From Microbacterium sp. ProA8 (lineage in GTDB: Bacteria > Actinomycetota > Actinomycetes > Actinomycetales > Microbacteriaceae), in assembly GCF_039905635.1 (NCBI RefSeq), contig NZ_CP157000.1:1550001-1614000 (forward strand): a stretch of 64,000 nt of DNA, in the 5' to 3' direction. The notes beneath the pieces are model-generated. The model was not told where the DNA came from. It worked only from the letters and a program-made list of their open reading frames with translations, and did no database searches. How positions within the stretch are numbered: position 1 is the first letter of the stretch; each line of letters begins with the position of its first letter. A program made the translations under genes and the position numbers. Shown here one piece after another: positions 35,258 through 43,923 of the stretch.

Positions 35258-36622
35258 GTGGAAACCGCAACCCTCATCACCGTCGTGCTGGTGATCGTCC
35301 TGGCGCTGTTCTTCGACTTCACGAACGGGTTCCACGACACCGCCAACGCCATGGCGACGCCCATCGCCACCGGCGCCCTCAAGCCGAAGACCGCGGTGCT
35401 GCTCGCGGCCGCGCTCAACCTCGTCGGCGCATTCCTGTCGACTGAGGTCGCGAAGACCATCTCGGGCGGCATCATCTACGAGGACCAGATCTCGGAGTCG
35501 GTCTTTCCCGCCGTCATCCTTGCGGGGCTCATCGGCGCCATCACCTGGAACATGCTCACCTGGCTGCTCGGTCTGCCGTCGTCGTCGTCGCACGCGCTGT
35601 TCGGCGGGCTGATCGGCGCCACGATCGTCGGTGTCGGCTTCTCGGCCGTCAACTTCGGCGTCGTGATGTCGAAGGTCATCCTTCCCGCGCTGATCGCGCC
35701 GGTGACCGCGGGCATCATCGCGTTCACGGTCACCAAGCTCGCGTATGTCCTCACACGCCGCTACGACAGCAAGCCGGACGGTCGCGACGGGTTCCGCGTG
35801 GGACAGATCTTCACGTCGTCGCTCGTGGCGCTTGCTCACGGCACCAACGACGCGCAGAAGACGATGGGGATCATCACGCTCCTGCTGATCACGGTCGGAC
35901 TGCAGGACCACCCCGAGCCCGAGTTCTGGGTGATCTTCGCGTGTGCCTTCACGATCGCGCTGGGCACCTACATGGGCGGTTGGCGCATCATCCGCACCCT
36001 CGGCAAGGGCCTCACCGAGGTCAAGCCCGCGCAGGGATTCGCCGCTGAGAGCTCCACGGCATCCACCATCCTCGCCTCGAGCGCACTCGGGTTCGCGCTG
36101 TCGACCACGCAGGTCGCCTCGGGCTCGGTCATCGGCTCGGGCCTCGGCCGCCGTGGCTCGCAGGTGCGGTGGCGCACCGCCGGACGCATCATGGTCGGCT
36201 GGATCCTCACGCTTCCCGCCGCGGGCGGCGTCGGCGCCCTGGCCGCGCTCGTCGTCACCTGGCTCGGATTCTGGGGCATCGTCATCGACTCGGCGCTCGC
36301 AGCAGCCGTGATCCTCGCCATCTTCGTGCGCTCGCGCCGCAACGAGGTGACGGCATCCAACGCGATGAGCGAGGTCGCCGAGTCCGGCCGCGCGGTCAAG
36401 GTGAAGCGCAACCCGCCGCCCACCCGCCGCCAGCGCGCGATCGCCCGCGAGGAGGCACGCCGCGAGGCCGCCGCCGCCGCGGCCGCGAAGCGAGCAGCGA
36501 AGGCGGACAAGGCTGCGAAAGCAGGCAAGGGTGCGCCGGCCGGAGGCCCCGCTGCGACGGGTGTCACAGAGAAGCCGACGAAGCAATCGCCCTCGCGCTC
36601 GACGGACGGAGGTGCGCGATGA
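35258..36622 (+). CDS. pit: Pit family inorganic phosphate transporter
   Basis: 454-residue low-affinity phosphate transporter of the PiT family. The duplicated signature appears as FDFTNGFHDTANAMATPIATGAL near the N-terminus and ALAHGTNDAQKTMGIITLLL near residue 195, within about ten hydrophobic helices. The last ~70 residues are a basic Lys/Ala-rich cytoplasmic tail (RRQRAIAREEARREAAAA...). Metal-phosphate uptake is expected from the family. The stop overlaps the next small gene in ATGA. Confidence 0.93.
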   Translation: METATLITVVLVIVLALFFDFTNGFHDTANAMATPIATGALKPKTAVLLAAALNLVGAFLSTEVAKTISGGIIYEDQISESVFPAVILAGLIGAITWNMLTWLLGLPSSSSHALFGGLIGATIVGVGFSAVNFGVVMSKVILPALIAPVTAGIIAFTVTKLAYVLTRRYDSKPDGRDGFRVGQIFTSSLVALAHGTNDAQKTMGIITLLLITVGLQDHPEPEFWVIFACAFTIALGTYMGGWRIIRTLGKGLTEVKPAQGFAAESSTASTILASSALGFALSTTQVASGSVIGSGLGRRGSQVRWRTAGRIMVGWILTLPAAGGVGALAALVVTWLGFWGIVIDSALAAAVILAIFVRSRRNEVTASNAMSEVAESGRAVKVKRNPPPTRRQRAIAREEARREAAAAAAAKRAAKADKAAKAGKGAPAGGPAATGVTEKPTKQSPSRSTDGGAR

Positions 36623-36948
36623 CCATCGACTGGTTCGCCTTCGTGCAGGTGTTCCTGGCGGCGATCACCGCGGCGGTGCTCGTCGTCGGGTTCTACGCGC
36701 TGGGCCTGCGGCTCCTCGTGCGTGCCGGCCGGGCGCCGGTCGTCGCCCCGGCCGAGTTCACCGACGCCATCACCGTGATCTCCGAGAAAGAGGCACGCCG
36801 CGCCGAGAAGGCCGCAGCGAAGGCCGCCAAGCGCAGTCCGCTGACCGATGCCCAGAAGCGCGTGGCGCTCGCGGCCGCCTACCTCTGCTTCGCGGTGTGC
36901 GCGGCCGCCGTCCTCGGCGGGCTCCTTCTGATCGTCTTCAACCACTGA
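36619..36948 (+). CDS. small two-helix membrane protein coupled to pit
   Basis: 109-residue protein with one hydrophobic helix at residues ~8-32, a charged Lys/Ala/Glu-rich middle (EKEARRAEKAAAKAAKR) and a second helix at ~83-106. It starts in an ATGA overlap with the Pit transporter, so the two are translationally coupled. The charged middle resembles the basic tail of Pit in composition. No known family; a partner or modulator of the transporter is inference from coupling. Confidence 0.8.
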   Translation: MTIDWFAFVQVFLAAITAAVLVVGFYALGLRLLVRAGRAPVVAPAEFTDAITVISEKEARRAEKAAAKAAKRSPLTDAQKRVALAAAYLCFAVCAAAVLGGLLLIVFNH

Positions 36949-37022
36949 GGTCGCCCCGATCACAAGCGCCTGAGCCCGTGCGCCGCGTGAGGCCTGTCGG
37001 AGCGAGCGCCTAGGCTGAGGCC

Positions 37023-37991
37023 ATGGTGTCCACGACCCCTGCCGGCGCTGCCGGCGCGTCCCCCGGAGCATCGGTCCGGGTGGGCCCGGCCGTGCCCGTC
37101 CAGTTCGGTCAGCACCCGCCGGCGCGGCGCACGCTGCTGCACGTGAGCGACACGCATCTGCTCGCCGGCCACGCGCTCCTCGGGGGACGCTTCGACACCG
37201 CTGCCAATCTCGCCCGGACGCTCGACGCCGTCGAGGCCATCGGCATCCGTCCCGACGCGATCGTGTTCACCGGCGACCTCGCCGATCTCGGTGAGCCCGA
37301 GGCGTACGCCGCGCTGCGTGCGGCGGTCGAACCGGTCGCGGAGCGGCTCGGGGCGCCCGTCGTGTGGCTGGCCGGCAACCACGACGAGCGGCCGGCGATG
37401 CGCCGCGACCTGCTCGGGCTCGAGCCGACGCAGGAGCCCGTCACCGGCGTGTGGGATCTCGGCGGGCTGCGCCTGATCGGGCTGGACTCGACGGTGCCCG
37501 GCTGGCACCACGGCGATCTGGACTCCGCGCAGCTCGACTGGCTCCGCGACGAGCTCGCGACGCCCGCCCCGCTGGGCACGCTCCTCGCCCTGCATCACCC
37601 GCCGCTGCCGTCCCACGTGCCGCTGTTCGACATCCTCGAGCTCCGCGACCAAGGCCGCCTCGCCGAGGTCATCGCCGGCACCGACGTGCGCGCGATCCTC
37701 GCCGGCCACCTGCACTATTCGACGAGCGGCACCTTCGCGGGCGTTCCCGTGAGCGTCGCCGCCGCCACCTGCTACACGATGAACCTGGCGCGGGCCGCCG
37801 TCGACGTGAACGGCATGGACGCCGGCCAGTCCTTCCACCTCGTGCACGTGTACGACGACACGATCACCCACGCCGTCGTCCCGGTCGTCGATGCTCCCAC
37901 CGCCGACGTGTTCTCGGCGGAATGGGTCGAGCGGATGTCGCGACTCACGCCCGAGCAGCGGCTCGAGGCGTTCTCGCGCAAGCCCCACTGA
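37023..37991 (+). CDS. CpdA-like metallophosphoesterase
   Basis: 322-residue calcineurin-like phosphoesterase of the class III cyclic-nucleotide phosphodiesterase type. Metal ligands are visible in order: HVSDTHL (D-x-H), FTGDLAD (GD), GNHDE (GNHD), LLALHHPP, and ILAGHLHYS (GHxH). Likely hydrolyses cyclic nucleotides or other phosphodiesters in the cytoplasm. TAGGCT (37011-37016) ends 6 nt before the ATG with no ribosome binding site, so the mRNA is probably leaderless. Confidence 0.88.
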   Translation: MVSTTPAGAAGASPGASVRVGPAVPVQFGQHPPARRTLLHVSDTHLLAGHALLGGRFDTAANLARTLDAVEAIGIRPDAIVFTGDLADLGEPEAYAALRAAVEPVAERLGAPVVWLAGNHDERPAMRRDLLGLEPTQEPVTGVWDLGGLRLIGLDSTVPGWHHGDLDSAQLDWLRDELATPAPLGTLLALHHPPLPSHVPLFDILELRDQGRLAEVIAGTDVRAILAGHLHYSTSGTFAGVPVSVAAATCYTMNLARAAVDVNGMDAGQSFHLVHVYDDTITHAVVPVVDAPTADVFSAEWVERMSRLTPEQRLEAFSRKPH

Positions 37992-38140
37992 CACGGCTCG
38001 AGCGCCTCGTCGCAGCCGCCCGCGTGTACGCCGGGGCCCGGGTCGCTGTACGCGGCGTATAGGTCGGCGGGTCGGGGTCGCGAGTAGGCTCGAAGCATCC
38101 CGGCACACCGCTGTGAACGACCCACGAGGACACCACACAC

Positions 38141-39622
38141 ATGGCACTGGACGCAATGACGCGCACCCGCATCGAGACCGATTCCCTCGGATCCCTGGAG
38201 ATCCCCGCCGACGCGTACTGGGGCATCCACACCGCTCGCGCGCTGGAGAACTTCCCGATCTCGAAGCGGCCCATCTCGGTCTACCCCGACCTGGTGCGAG
38301 CGCTGGCGATGGTGAAGCAGGCCTCCGCCCGCGCCAACCGCGAGATCGGGGTCCTGGATGCCGCGAAGGCCGACCTCATCGATCGTGCGGCGCAGCTCGT
38401 CATCGAGGGGCAGTTCCACGACCAGTTCGTCGTCGGTGTGATCCAGGGCGGCGCCGGCACCTCGACGAACATGAACGCGAACGAGGTCATCACCAACATC
38501 GCGCTCGAGCTCGCGGGGCGGCCGAAGGGTGACTACGCGTTCCTGTCGCCGATCGACGACACGAACCGGAGCCAGTCGACCAACGACGTGTACCCGACCG
38601 CGGTGAAGGTGGGCCTCGGTCTCGACCTCAAGACCCTGCTCGAGGAGCTCGACCTGCTGCGACGGGCGTTCCTGGCCAAGGCGGTGGAGTTCCACGACGT
38701 CCTGAAGGTCGGCCGTACGCAGCTGCAGGACGCCGTGCCGATGACCCTCGGCCAGGAGTTCAACGGCTTCGCGACCACGCTGGGCTACGACCACCAGCGC
38801 CTCACCGAGAACGCGTACCTCCTCTATGAGATCAATATGGGTGCGACAGCCATCGGAACGGGCATCACCACCGACCCGTCCTACGCGCCCGCGGTGCTGC
38901 GGCATCTGCGGGAGATCTCGGGCCTCGATCTCGCCACGGCGAACGACCTCGTGGAGGCGACGAGCGACACCGGCTCGTTCATGTCGTTCTCGGCCTCGCT
39001 GAAGCGCAACGCCATCAAGCTCTCGAAGATCTGCAACGACCTGCGGCTGCTGTCGTCGGGCCCGCAGGCCGGCTTCGGCGAGATCAACCTGCCCGCGCGC
39101 CAGGCAGGGTCGAGCATCATGCCCGGCAAGGTCAACCCGGTCATCCCCGAGGTCGTGAATCAGGTCGCGTTCGCCATCGCGGGCGCCGACCTGACCGTGA
39201 CGATGGCGGTCGAGGGCGGCCAGCTGCAGCTGAACGCCTTCGAGCCGGTCATCGCGCACTCGATCTTCCAGTCGATCACCTGGCTGCGACAGTCCATCCT
39301 CACCCTCCGGGTCAACTGCGTCGAGGGCATCACCGCGAACCGCGAACGGCTCGGGGCCATGGTGGGCAACAGCGTTGGTGTGATCACGGCGCTGACGCCG
39401 TTCATCGGCTACGCCGCCGCGGCGGCGCTCGCCAAGACCGCCCTGCTGACCGGCCACAGCGTCGCCGACCTCGTCGTCGAGGCGGGCCTGATGTCGCGCG
39501 ACGAGGTCGCCAAGCAGCTGTCACCTGCGCGGCTGTCGGGGCTCGAGACGGTGACCGCAGCCATCCCGATCCAGCAGGCGCCGGAAGACGTCGTGGTCGA
39601 GAGGCGCGCCGAGTCTCGTTGA
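38141..39622 (+). CDS. aspA: aspartate ammonia-lyase (aspartase)
   Basis: 493-residue member of the aspartase/fumarase superfamily. The N-terminal YWGIHTARALENFPIS is aspartase-like (fumarase C typically has YWGAQTQRS), and the flexible active-site loop GSSIMPGKVNPVIPE carries the catalytic Ser. It should interconvert aspartate and fumarate plus ammonia. TAGGCT near 38085 is a plausible -10 and ACGAGGA precedes the ATG. The next gene follows 62 bp later. Confidence 0.92.
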   Translation: MALDAMTRTRIETDSLGSLEIPADAYWGIHTARALENFPISKRPISVYPDLVRALAMVKQASARANREIGVLDAAKADLIDRAAQLVIEGQFHDQFVVGVIQGGAGTSTNMNANEVITNIALELAGRPKGDYAFLSPIDDTNRSQSTNDVYPTAVKVGLGLDLKTLLEELDLLRRAFLAKAVEFHDVLKVGRTQLQDAVPMTLGQEFNGFATTLGYDHQRLTENAYLLYEINMGATAIGTGITTDPSYAPAVLRHLREISGLDLATANDLVEATSDTGSFMSFSASLKRNAIKLSKICNDLRLLSSGPQAGFGEINLPARQAGSSIMPGKVNPVIPEVVNQVAFAIAGADLTVTMAVEGGQLQLNAFEPVIAHSIFQSITWLRQSILTLRVNCVEGITANRERLGAMVGNSVGVITALTPFIGYAAAAALAKTALLTGHSVADLVVEAGLMSRDEVAKQLSPARLSGLETVTAAIPIQQAPEDVVVERRAESR

Positions 39623-39683
39623 GCGGTTGCCGCGGGCGGCTCCCGATCGATAACGTCGGGGAGACTCGAACGAAAGGCGAGAA

Positions 39684-40256
39684 ATGACCGATCCGCAGAA
39701 CCCGGCCGCACCCGAGCCGCCTCAGCAGCCCGCGGGAGAGCCGACTGCGACTCAGCCGCCCGCCGATGCGTACCCCGCAGCGGCCCCCGCCGAGCCCGAG
39801 TACACCGCCCCGGCTGCTGAGCCCGAGTACGCGGCCGCGCCGGCGGCCGCCCAGCCCACGGGCACGACACCTCCCCCCGCGTACGAGGCGGCCCCGCCCG
39901 CGTACCCCGCAGCGGCCCCCGCCTACCCGACCGCACCGCCGGCGGCGTACGGCGCACCGGCCGACGCTCCCGTCCCGGGCAAGACGCTCGGCATCGTCGC
40001 GTTCATCCTGTCGTTCTTCGTCTCGCTGGTCGGCCTCATCCTCGGCATCGTGGCGCTCGTGCAGAGCCGCAAGGCGGGCGTCAAGAACGGCTGGGCGGTG
40101 GCGGCGATCATCGTGGGTGCCGTGCTGCTGGTGCTCAGCATCATCTTGACCGTCGTCATCGTGTCGCTCGTGGTGGGCGGCCTCGCCGCGGCCTGCGCCG
40201 AACTCGGCCCGGGCGTCTGGGATCTGGAGAACGGCGGCACGATCACCTGCAACTGA
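39684..40256 (+). CDS. DUF4190-type membrane protein with Pro/Ala/Tyr-rich N-terminus
   Basis: 190 residues. The first ~95 are low complexity (PPAYEAAPPAYPAAAPAYPTAPP), presumably cytoplasmic, followed by KTLGIVAFILSFFVSLVGLILGIVALVQSRKAGVKNGWAVAAIIVGAVL, the DUF4190 pattern of two helices joined by a conserved Gly/Lys loop. A short tail has two cysteines (AACAEL, TITCN). Function unknown. The ATG has AAAGGCGAG upstream and TAACGT near 39651 is a likely -10. Confidence 0.85.
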   Translation: MTDPQNPAAPEPPQQPAGEPTATQPPADAYPAAAPAEPEYTAPAAEPEYAAAPAAAQPTGTTPPPAYEAAPPAYPAAAPAYPTAPPAAYGAPADAPVPGKTLGIVAFILSFFVSLVGLILGIVALVQSRKAGVKNGWAVAAIIVGAVLLVLSIILTVVIVSLVVGGLAAACAELGPGVWDLENGGTITCN

Positions 40257-40286
40257 CGCAGGCGACGGCAGCCGGCTGAAACCGCC

Positions 40287-40325
40287 GACGAGGGGCGGGT
40301 CCGCATCGCGGATCCGCCCCTCGTC
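40287..40325. terminator. bidirectional terminator between the DUF4190 and FAH genes
   Basis: 18-bp arms (40287-40304 and 40308-40325) with one mismatch and loop ATC, between two converging genes with stops at 40256 and 40342. Confidence 0.8.
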
Positions 40326-40341
40326 CGTCCGCCGGTCGGCC

Positions 40342-41205
40342 TCAGTCGAGAATGCGGCAGTGGGTCGTGAGGGCGCCGATGCCGTCGATCCCCACGGTCA
40401 CCGTCGAACGGTCGCGCAGGAACACCTGCGGATCCCGCGAGTAGCCGGCGCCGCCGGGGCTGCCGGTCGAGATGAGGGTGCCGGGCAGGAGCGTCGCCGA
40501 CTTCGACAGATGCGAGATGAGCGCCGCCACAGGACGCACCATCTGGCCGGTGGTGGCGTCCTGCAGCGTGCTGCCGTCGAGCACCGTCCAGATGTGGAGG
40601 TCCTGCGGGTCGGGAACCTCGTCGGCCGTGACCACGAACGGGCCGGTGGGCGTGAAGCCGTCGAACGACTTGCAGCGCGACCACTGGGCTTCGGAGTACT
40701 GGATGTCGCGCGCGGTGATGTCGTTGACCACCGTGTATCCCCACACATGGTCCAGGGCATCGTCCGGCTCGACGTCCTTCGCCGGTGTGCCGATGATGAC
40801 GCCGAGTTCCGCCTCGTAGTCGACCGACTCGCTCAGCGAGCGCGGCCAGGTCGTCGTGTGGTCGTGGCCGGCGAGCGAGTTCGGCCACAGCACGAACACG
40901 GTGGGCGTGGAGTCGGTCTTGAGCCCCAGCTCGCTGGAATGCGCCGCGTAGTTGAGGCCGATCGCGAGGATCACGGGCGGGGTGAGGACTGCTGACGCGA
41001 AGCGCATCGAGTCGAGCGGATGCCGTGGCCCCTGGCCGACGGCATCCCTGACTCGTGCCAGCATCGCGTCGCCGCCCGCGATCAGCTCCTCCAGCACGCG
41101 AGGGGCCCCGTCGAACAGCGTCTCGACGATGACAGCCTCGTCGCCGTCGATCAGTGCGAGCCTCGGCCCGCCCGACTCCGGCGGCACGACATGGGCGAAG
41201 CGCAT
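40342..41205 (-). CDS. fumarylacetoacetate hydrolase family protein
   Basis: 287-residue FAH-family enzyme, acting on 2-oxo or beta-diketo acids in aromatic or related catabolism (hydrolases, hydratases or decarboxylases). Metal-binding residues lie in SVDYEAELGVIIG (E-x-E), followed by GYTVVNDITARDIQ, CKSFDGFTPTGPFVV and the late LISTGSPGGAGY. Start ATG 41205 is preceded by TAGGTT ending 6 nt upstream with no ribosome binding site: probably leaderless. Substrate not predictable. Confidence 0.9.
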   Translation of the reverse strand: MRFAHVVPPESGGPRLALIDGDEAVIVETLFDGAPRVLEELIAGGDAMLARVRDAVGQGPRHPLDSMRFASAVLTPPVILAIGLNYAAHSSELGLKTDSTPTVFVLWPNSLAGHDHTTTWPRSLSESVDYEAELGVIIGTPAKDVEPDDALDHVWGYTVVNDITARDIQYSEAQWSRCKSFDGFTPTGPFVVTADEVPDPQDLHIWTVLDGSTLQDATTGQMVRPVAALISHLSKSATLLPGTLISTGSPGGAGYSRDPQVFLRDRSTVTVGIDGIGALTTHCRILD

Positions 41206-41290
41206 TCCCCCAACCTAGCCGGAGGGGTGCGCGGGAGGGCCACGGCGGCGTGCGCGACGCATGAGTCCTGTGCAGCCTTAGGCTGTGCGC

Positions 41291-42517
41291 ATGACGCACG
41301 ACCCCGGTGCCGCCAGGCCGCGGCCCTCGCTCACGCCGCCCGAGTTCGCCTCGGCTCTCGCGCAGCCCCGGCACGCCGCCGCGGCGCCGATCACGCCACC
41401 TGCGACCTCGCCCGCTCCCGTGCAGATACCGACCACCGCGGTGCCCCGCAGGGGACGCACGGCGTCCATCTGGATCGTCGGGGTCCTCGTGCTGATCCTG
41501 ATCGGACTCGTCGGATACTTCCTGAACGCCCTGGGTCCCGGTGCCTCGCTGATCGGGATGCTGCTGGCACTGGTTCCGCTCGTCGGCGTGCTGTTCGCCG
41601 TGCGCATCGTCGACCGCTGGGAGCCGGAGCCACGCGGACTGCTGGTGCTGGCGATCGCGTGGGGCGCCATCGCCGCCGTGGGCATCGCGCTCGGGATCGA
41701 CCTGCTCCTGTCGATCGTGTTCGGCCCCGCCACCGGCGCCCGCGAGGTGCTGCAGACGGTCGTGCAGGCGCCGGTCGTCGAGGAGTTCGCGAAGGGGCTG
41801 GGGGTGTTCCTCATCTTCGCGACCGCACGCCGCGCGTTCGACGGCCCGGTCGACGGCATCGTGTACGGCGCGCTGGTCGGCGCCGGCTTCGCGTTCACCG
41901 AGAACATCCAGTACTTCGCGGTGAGCTTCATCCAGGGGGGAGCGGCAGAGACCTCCATGACGTTCTTCCTGCGCGGCATCCTGTCGCCCTTCGCCCACGT
42001 GATGTTCACGAGTGTCACCGGCTTCGTCCTCGGCCTCGCCGCGCGACGCGGACTTTCGACGGGTCAAGCGATCGGCCCGTGGCTCGTGGGGCTGGCCGGG
42101 GCGATCGCGCTGCACGCGTTCTGGAACGGCTCCGCGGTGTTCGGCGACTTCTTCGCGCTCTACCTCACGCTGCAGGTGCCGCTGTTCATCGGCTTCATCC
42201 TCGGCATCGTCGCCCTGCGGCGCGAGGAGTCCCGGCTCACCCGGCGCCGGCTGGGCGACTACGCCGCCGCGGGATGGTTCACACCGCAGGAGGTCGACAT
42301 GCTCGCCACCTCCGCCGGGCGCAAGGCGGCGCTGGCCTGGGCCCGCACGCTGCGGGGCGATCGCACAGCGCTCATGAAGAGCTTCATCACCGACGCCACC
42401 GCGCTCGCCGCGACGCGCCAGCGCGCCATCACCGGCCGCGATCCGCACGCCGCAGCGGAGGAGCAGGAGCTGCTGGCGAAGGCGGCGACGACCCGGGCGG
42501 CGATGTTCGCGCCCTGA
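41291..42517 (+). CDS. PrsW-like intramembrane protease
   Basis: 408-residue membrane protein of the PrsW family (related to CAAX-type proteases). After a Pro-rich cytoplasmic start of ~60 residues come about eight helices. Conserved motifs are PVVEEFAKG (EExxK, about residues 158-166), GAGFAFTENIQY (E), FAHVMFTS (H) and LHAFWNG (H), the expected glutamate/histidine active-site set. PrsW cleaves an anti-sigma factor in Bacillus; the target here is unknown. ATG 41291 lies 6 nt after TAGGCT (41279-41284), which fixes the start and suggests a leaderless mRNA. Confidence 0.88.
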   Translation: MTHDPGAARPRPSLTPPEFASALAQPRHAAAAPITPPATSPAPVQIPTTAVPRRGRTASIWIVGVLVLILIGLVGYFLNALGPGASLIGMLLALVPLVGVLFAVRIVDRWEPEPRGLLVLAIAWGAIAAVGIALGIDLLLSIVFGPATGAREVLQTVVQAPVVEEFAKGLGVFLIFATARRAFDGPVDGIVYGALVGAGFAFTENIQYFAVSFIQGGAAETSMTFFLRGILSPFAHVMFTSVTGFVLGLAARRGLSTGQAIGPWLVGLAGAIALHAFWNGSAVFGDFFALYLTLQVPLFIGFILGIVALRREESRLTRRRLGDYAAAGWFTPQEVDMLATSAGRKAALAWARTLRGDRTALMKSFITDATALAATRQRAITGRDPHAAAEEQELLAKAATTRAAMFAP

Positions 42518-42539
42518 CCCGACAGCCACCCACGACAAG

Positions 42540-42590
42540 ACTCAGCGCTCGGTGCCGCGGCGATGCCTGCGTGTCAACCGAGCGCTGAGT
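42540..42590. terminator. hairpin after the PrsW gene
   Basis: 14-bp perfect arms ACTCAGCGCTCGGT (42540-42553) and complement (42577-42590) around a 23-nt loop, 22 bp past the stop. The long loop and lack of a T run make a repeat element an alternative reading. Confidence 0.5.
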
Positions 42591-42704
42591 TGGTCTGCGA
42601 CCAGGATGCCGGGGGCGCGCGCGAGTGTCAAGAGAGCCGCCGCCGGTTCCCCTGACGGCGAACTCCCTGGGCCTCCGGGACCGCGGGATGGTTGGATGGG
42701 TGTC

Positions 42705-43073
42705 ATGACTGACGACCGCACCAAGCCCGAGATCGACGCACCTGCCGGCCCGGCGCCGGCAGATCTGGTCGTCCGCGACATCGTCGTGGGCGAGGGTGCC
42801 GAGGCGAAGCCCGGCGACACCGTGACCGTCCACTACGTGGGCGTCGAGTACGAGACCGGCGAGGAGTTCGACTCGTCCTGGAACCGCGGCGAGAGCATCC
42901 AGTTCCCGCTCCGCGGCCTCATCCAGGGGTGGCAGGACGGCATCCCGGGCATGAAGGAGGGCGGTCGTCGCGAACTCGTGATCCCGCCCGACCTCGCCTA
43001 CGGCCCCGCCGGCGGCCACTTCCTCGGCGGCAAGACGCTGATCTTCGTCATCGACCTCGTCAAGGTCGGCTGA
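42705..43073 (+). CDS. FKBP-type peptidyl-prolyl isomerase
   Basis: 122-residue single-domain FKBP, a cytoplasmic proline isomerase. GDTVTVHYVGVEYETGEEFDSSWNRGESIQFPL, LIQGWQDGIPGMKEGGRRELVIPPDLAYG and LIFVIDLVKV cover the whole domain, including the aromatic pocket residues. ATG 42705 lies 7 nt after TTGGAT, consistent with leaderless transcription; ATG 42696 overlaps that element and is less likely. Confidence 0.93.
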   Translation: MTDDRTKPEIDAPAGPAPADLVVRDIVVGEGAEAKPGDTVTVHYVGVEYETGEEFDSSWNRGESIQFPLRGLIQGWQDGIPGMKEGGRRELVIPPDLAYGPAGGHFLGGKTLIFVIDLVKVG

Positions 43074-43100
43074 GCCCTTCGAAGCCTGACGTCGACATTC

Positions 43101-43130
43101 AGGGAGCGGATGCTGCGGCATCCGCTCCCT
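43101..43130 (+). terminator. terminator after the FKBP gene
   Basis: 13-bp perfect arms (43101-43113 and 43118-43130), loop TGCG, followed by TCGTC. The right arm carries GGCATCC. Begins 27 bp after the stop. Confidence 0.75.
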
Positions 43131-43172
43131 TCGTCATGTCCGGCGTCTCTCGCGCTCGACCGATCGGCATGC

Positions 43173-43202
43173 GTGACAAATCTTTCATTCACGGGAATAG
43201 AT
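43173..43202 (+). promoter_or_regulatory. candidate promoter of the YceI gene
   Basis: GTGACA (43173-43178), 18-bp spacer with an unusually AT-rich stretch (AAATCTTTCATTC), then ATAGAT (43197-43202). The ATAGAT box and following bases resemble the promoter region of the monooxygenase at 63188-63216. Confidence 0.45.
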
Positions 43203-43278
43203 CTGCCCGCGCGCCGCGTTTACACCCATCGAGCCCGTCGCCGCGCCCGCAGCGACCCATCAACCACGGAGGACGACC

Positions 43279-43842
43279 ATGACCGACACCACCACGATCG
43301 ACGTTCCCGGCTACAAGGCCGGCACCTGGGTGCTCGACCCCGCGCACAGCGAGGTGACGTTCAGCGTCCGCCACATGATGATCTCGAAGGTGCGCGGCAC
43401 CTTCGGCATGAAGAGCGCCACGCTGATCGCCCCCGAGAACCCGCTCGACGCGCAGGTCGAGGCGAGCGTCGACGTGACCTCGGTCGACACCAAGGACGAG
43501 GGTCGCGACAACCACCTCCGCTCCGGTGACTTCTTCGACGTCGAGAACCACCCCACCATGGAGTTCCGCTCGACCGGCGCGCGCATCGCGGACGGCGACT
43601 TCCTCGTCGACGGCGACCTCACCATCCGCGGTGTCACCAAGCCGGTGACCTTCGAGTTCGAGTTCGGCGGCTTCGGCACCGACCCGTGGGGCAACTACAA
43701 GGCCGGCGCGACCGCCAAGACGGTCGTCAACCGCGAGGACTTCGATCTCACGTGGAACGCCGCGCTCGAGACCGGCGGCGTCCTGGTCGGCAAGGACGTC
43801 ACCATCACGCTCGACCTGCAGGGCGCGCTCCAGCAGGACTGA
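43279..43842 (+). CDS. YceI family protein
   Basis: 187-residue lipocalin-like YceI protein, a family that binds long isoprenoids such as polyprenyl chains. The opening GTWVLDPAHSEVTFSVRHMMISKVRGTFG, RDNHLRSGDFFDVENHPTMEFRST, and FEFGGFGTDPWGNYKAGATAKTVVNREDF are characteristic. No signal peptide is visible, so it is probably cytoplasmic. GGAGGA precedes the ATG. Confidence 0.93.
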   Translation: MTDTTTIDVPGYKAGTWVLDPAHSEVTFSVRHMMISKVRGTFGMKSATLIAPENPLDAQVEASVDVTSVDTKDEGRDNHLRSGDFFDVENHPTMEFRSTGARIADGDFLVDGDLTIRGVTKPVTFEFEFGGFGTDPWGNYKAGATAKTVVNREDFDLTWNAALETGGVLVGKDVTITLDLQGALQQD

Positions 43843-43862
43843 TCCCCCAACCGCCGAAGAAG

Positions 43863-43891
43863 AGCGGATGCCTCGACTCGAGGCATCCGCT
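43863..43891. terminator. intrinsic terminator after the YceI gene
   Basis: Arms AGCGGATGCCTCGA (43863-43876) and complement (43878-43891) followed by TTTT: a hairpin built from an inverted GGATGCC/GGCATCC pair with a proper T run. Lies between the YceI stop and the convergent oxidoreductase stop at 43924. Confidence 0.85.
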
Positions 43892-43923
43892 TTTCTCGGC
43901 TTTCGGCCGTTCCGTGCGGCGTC

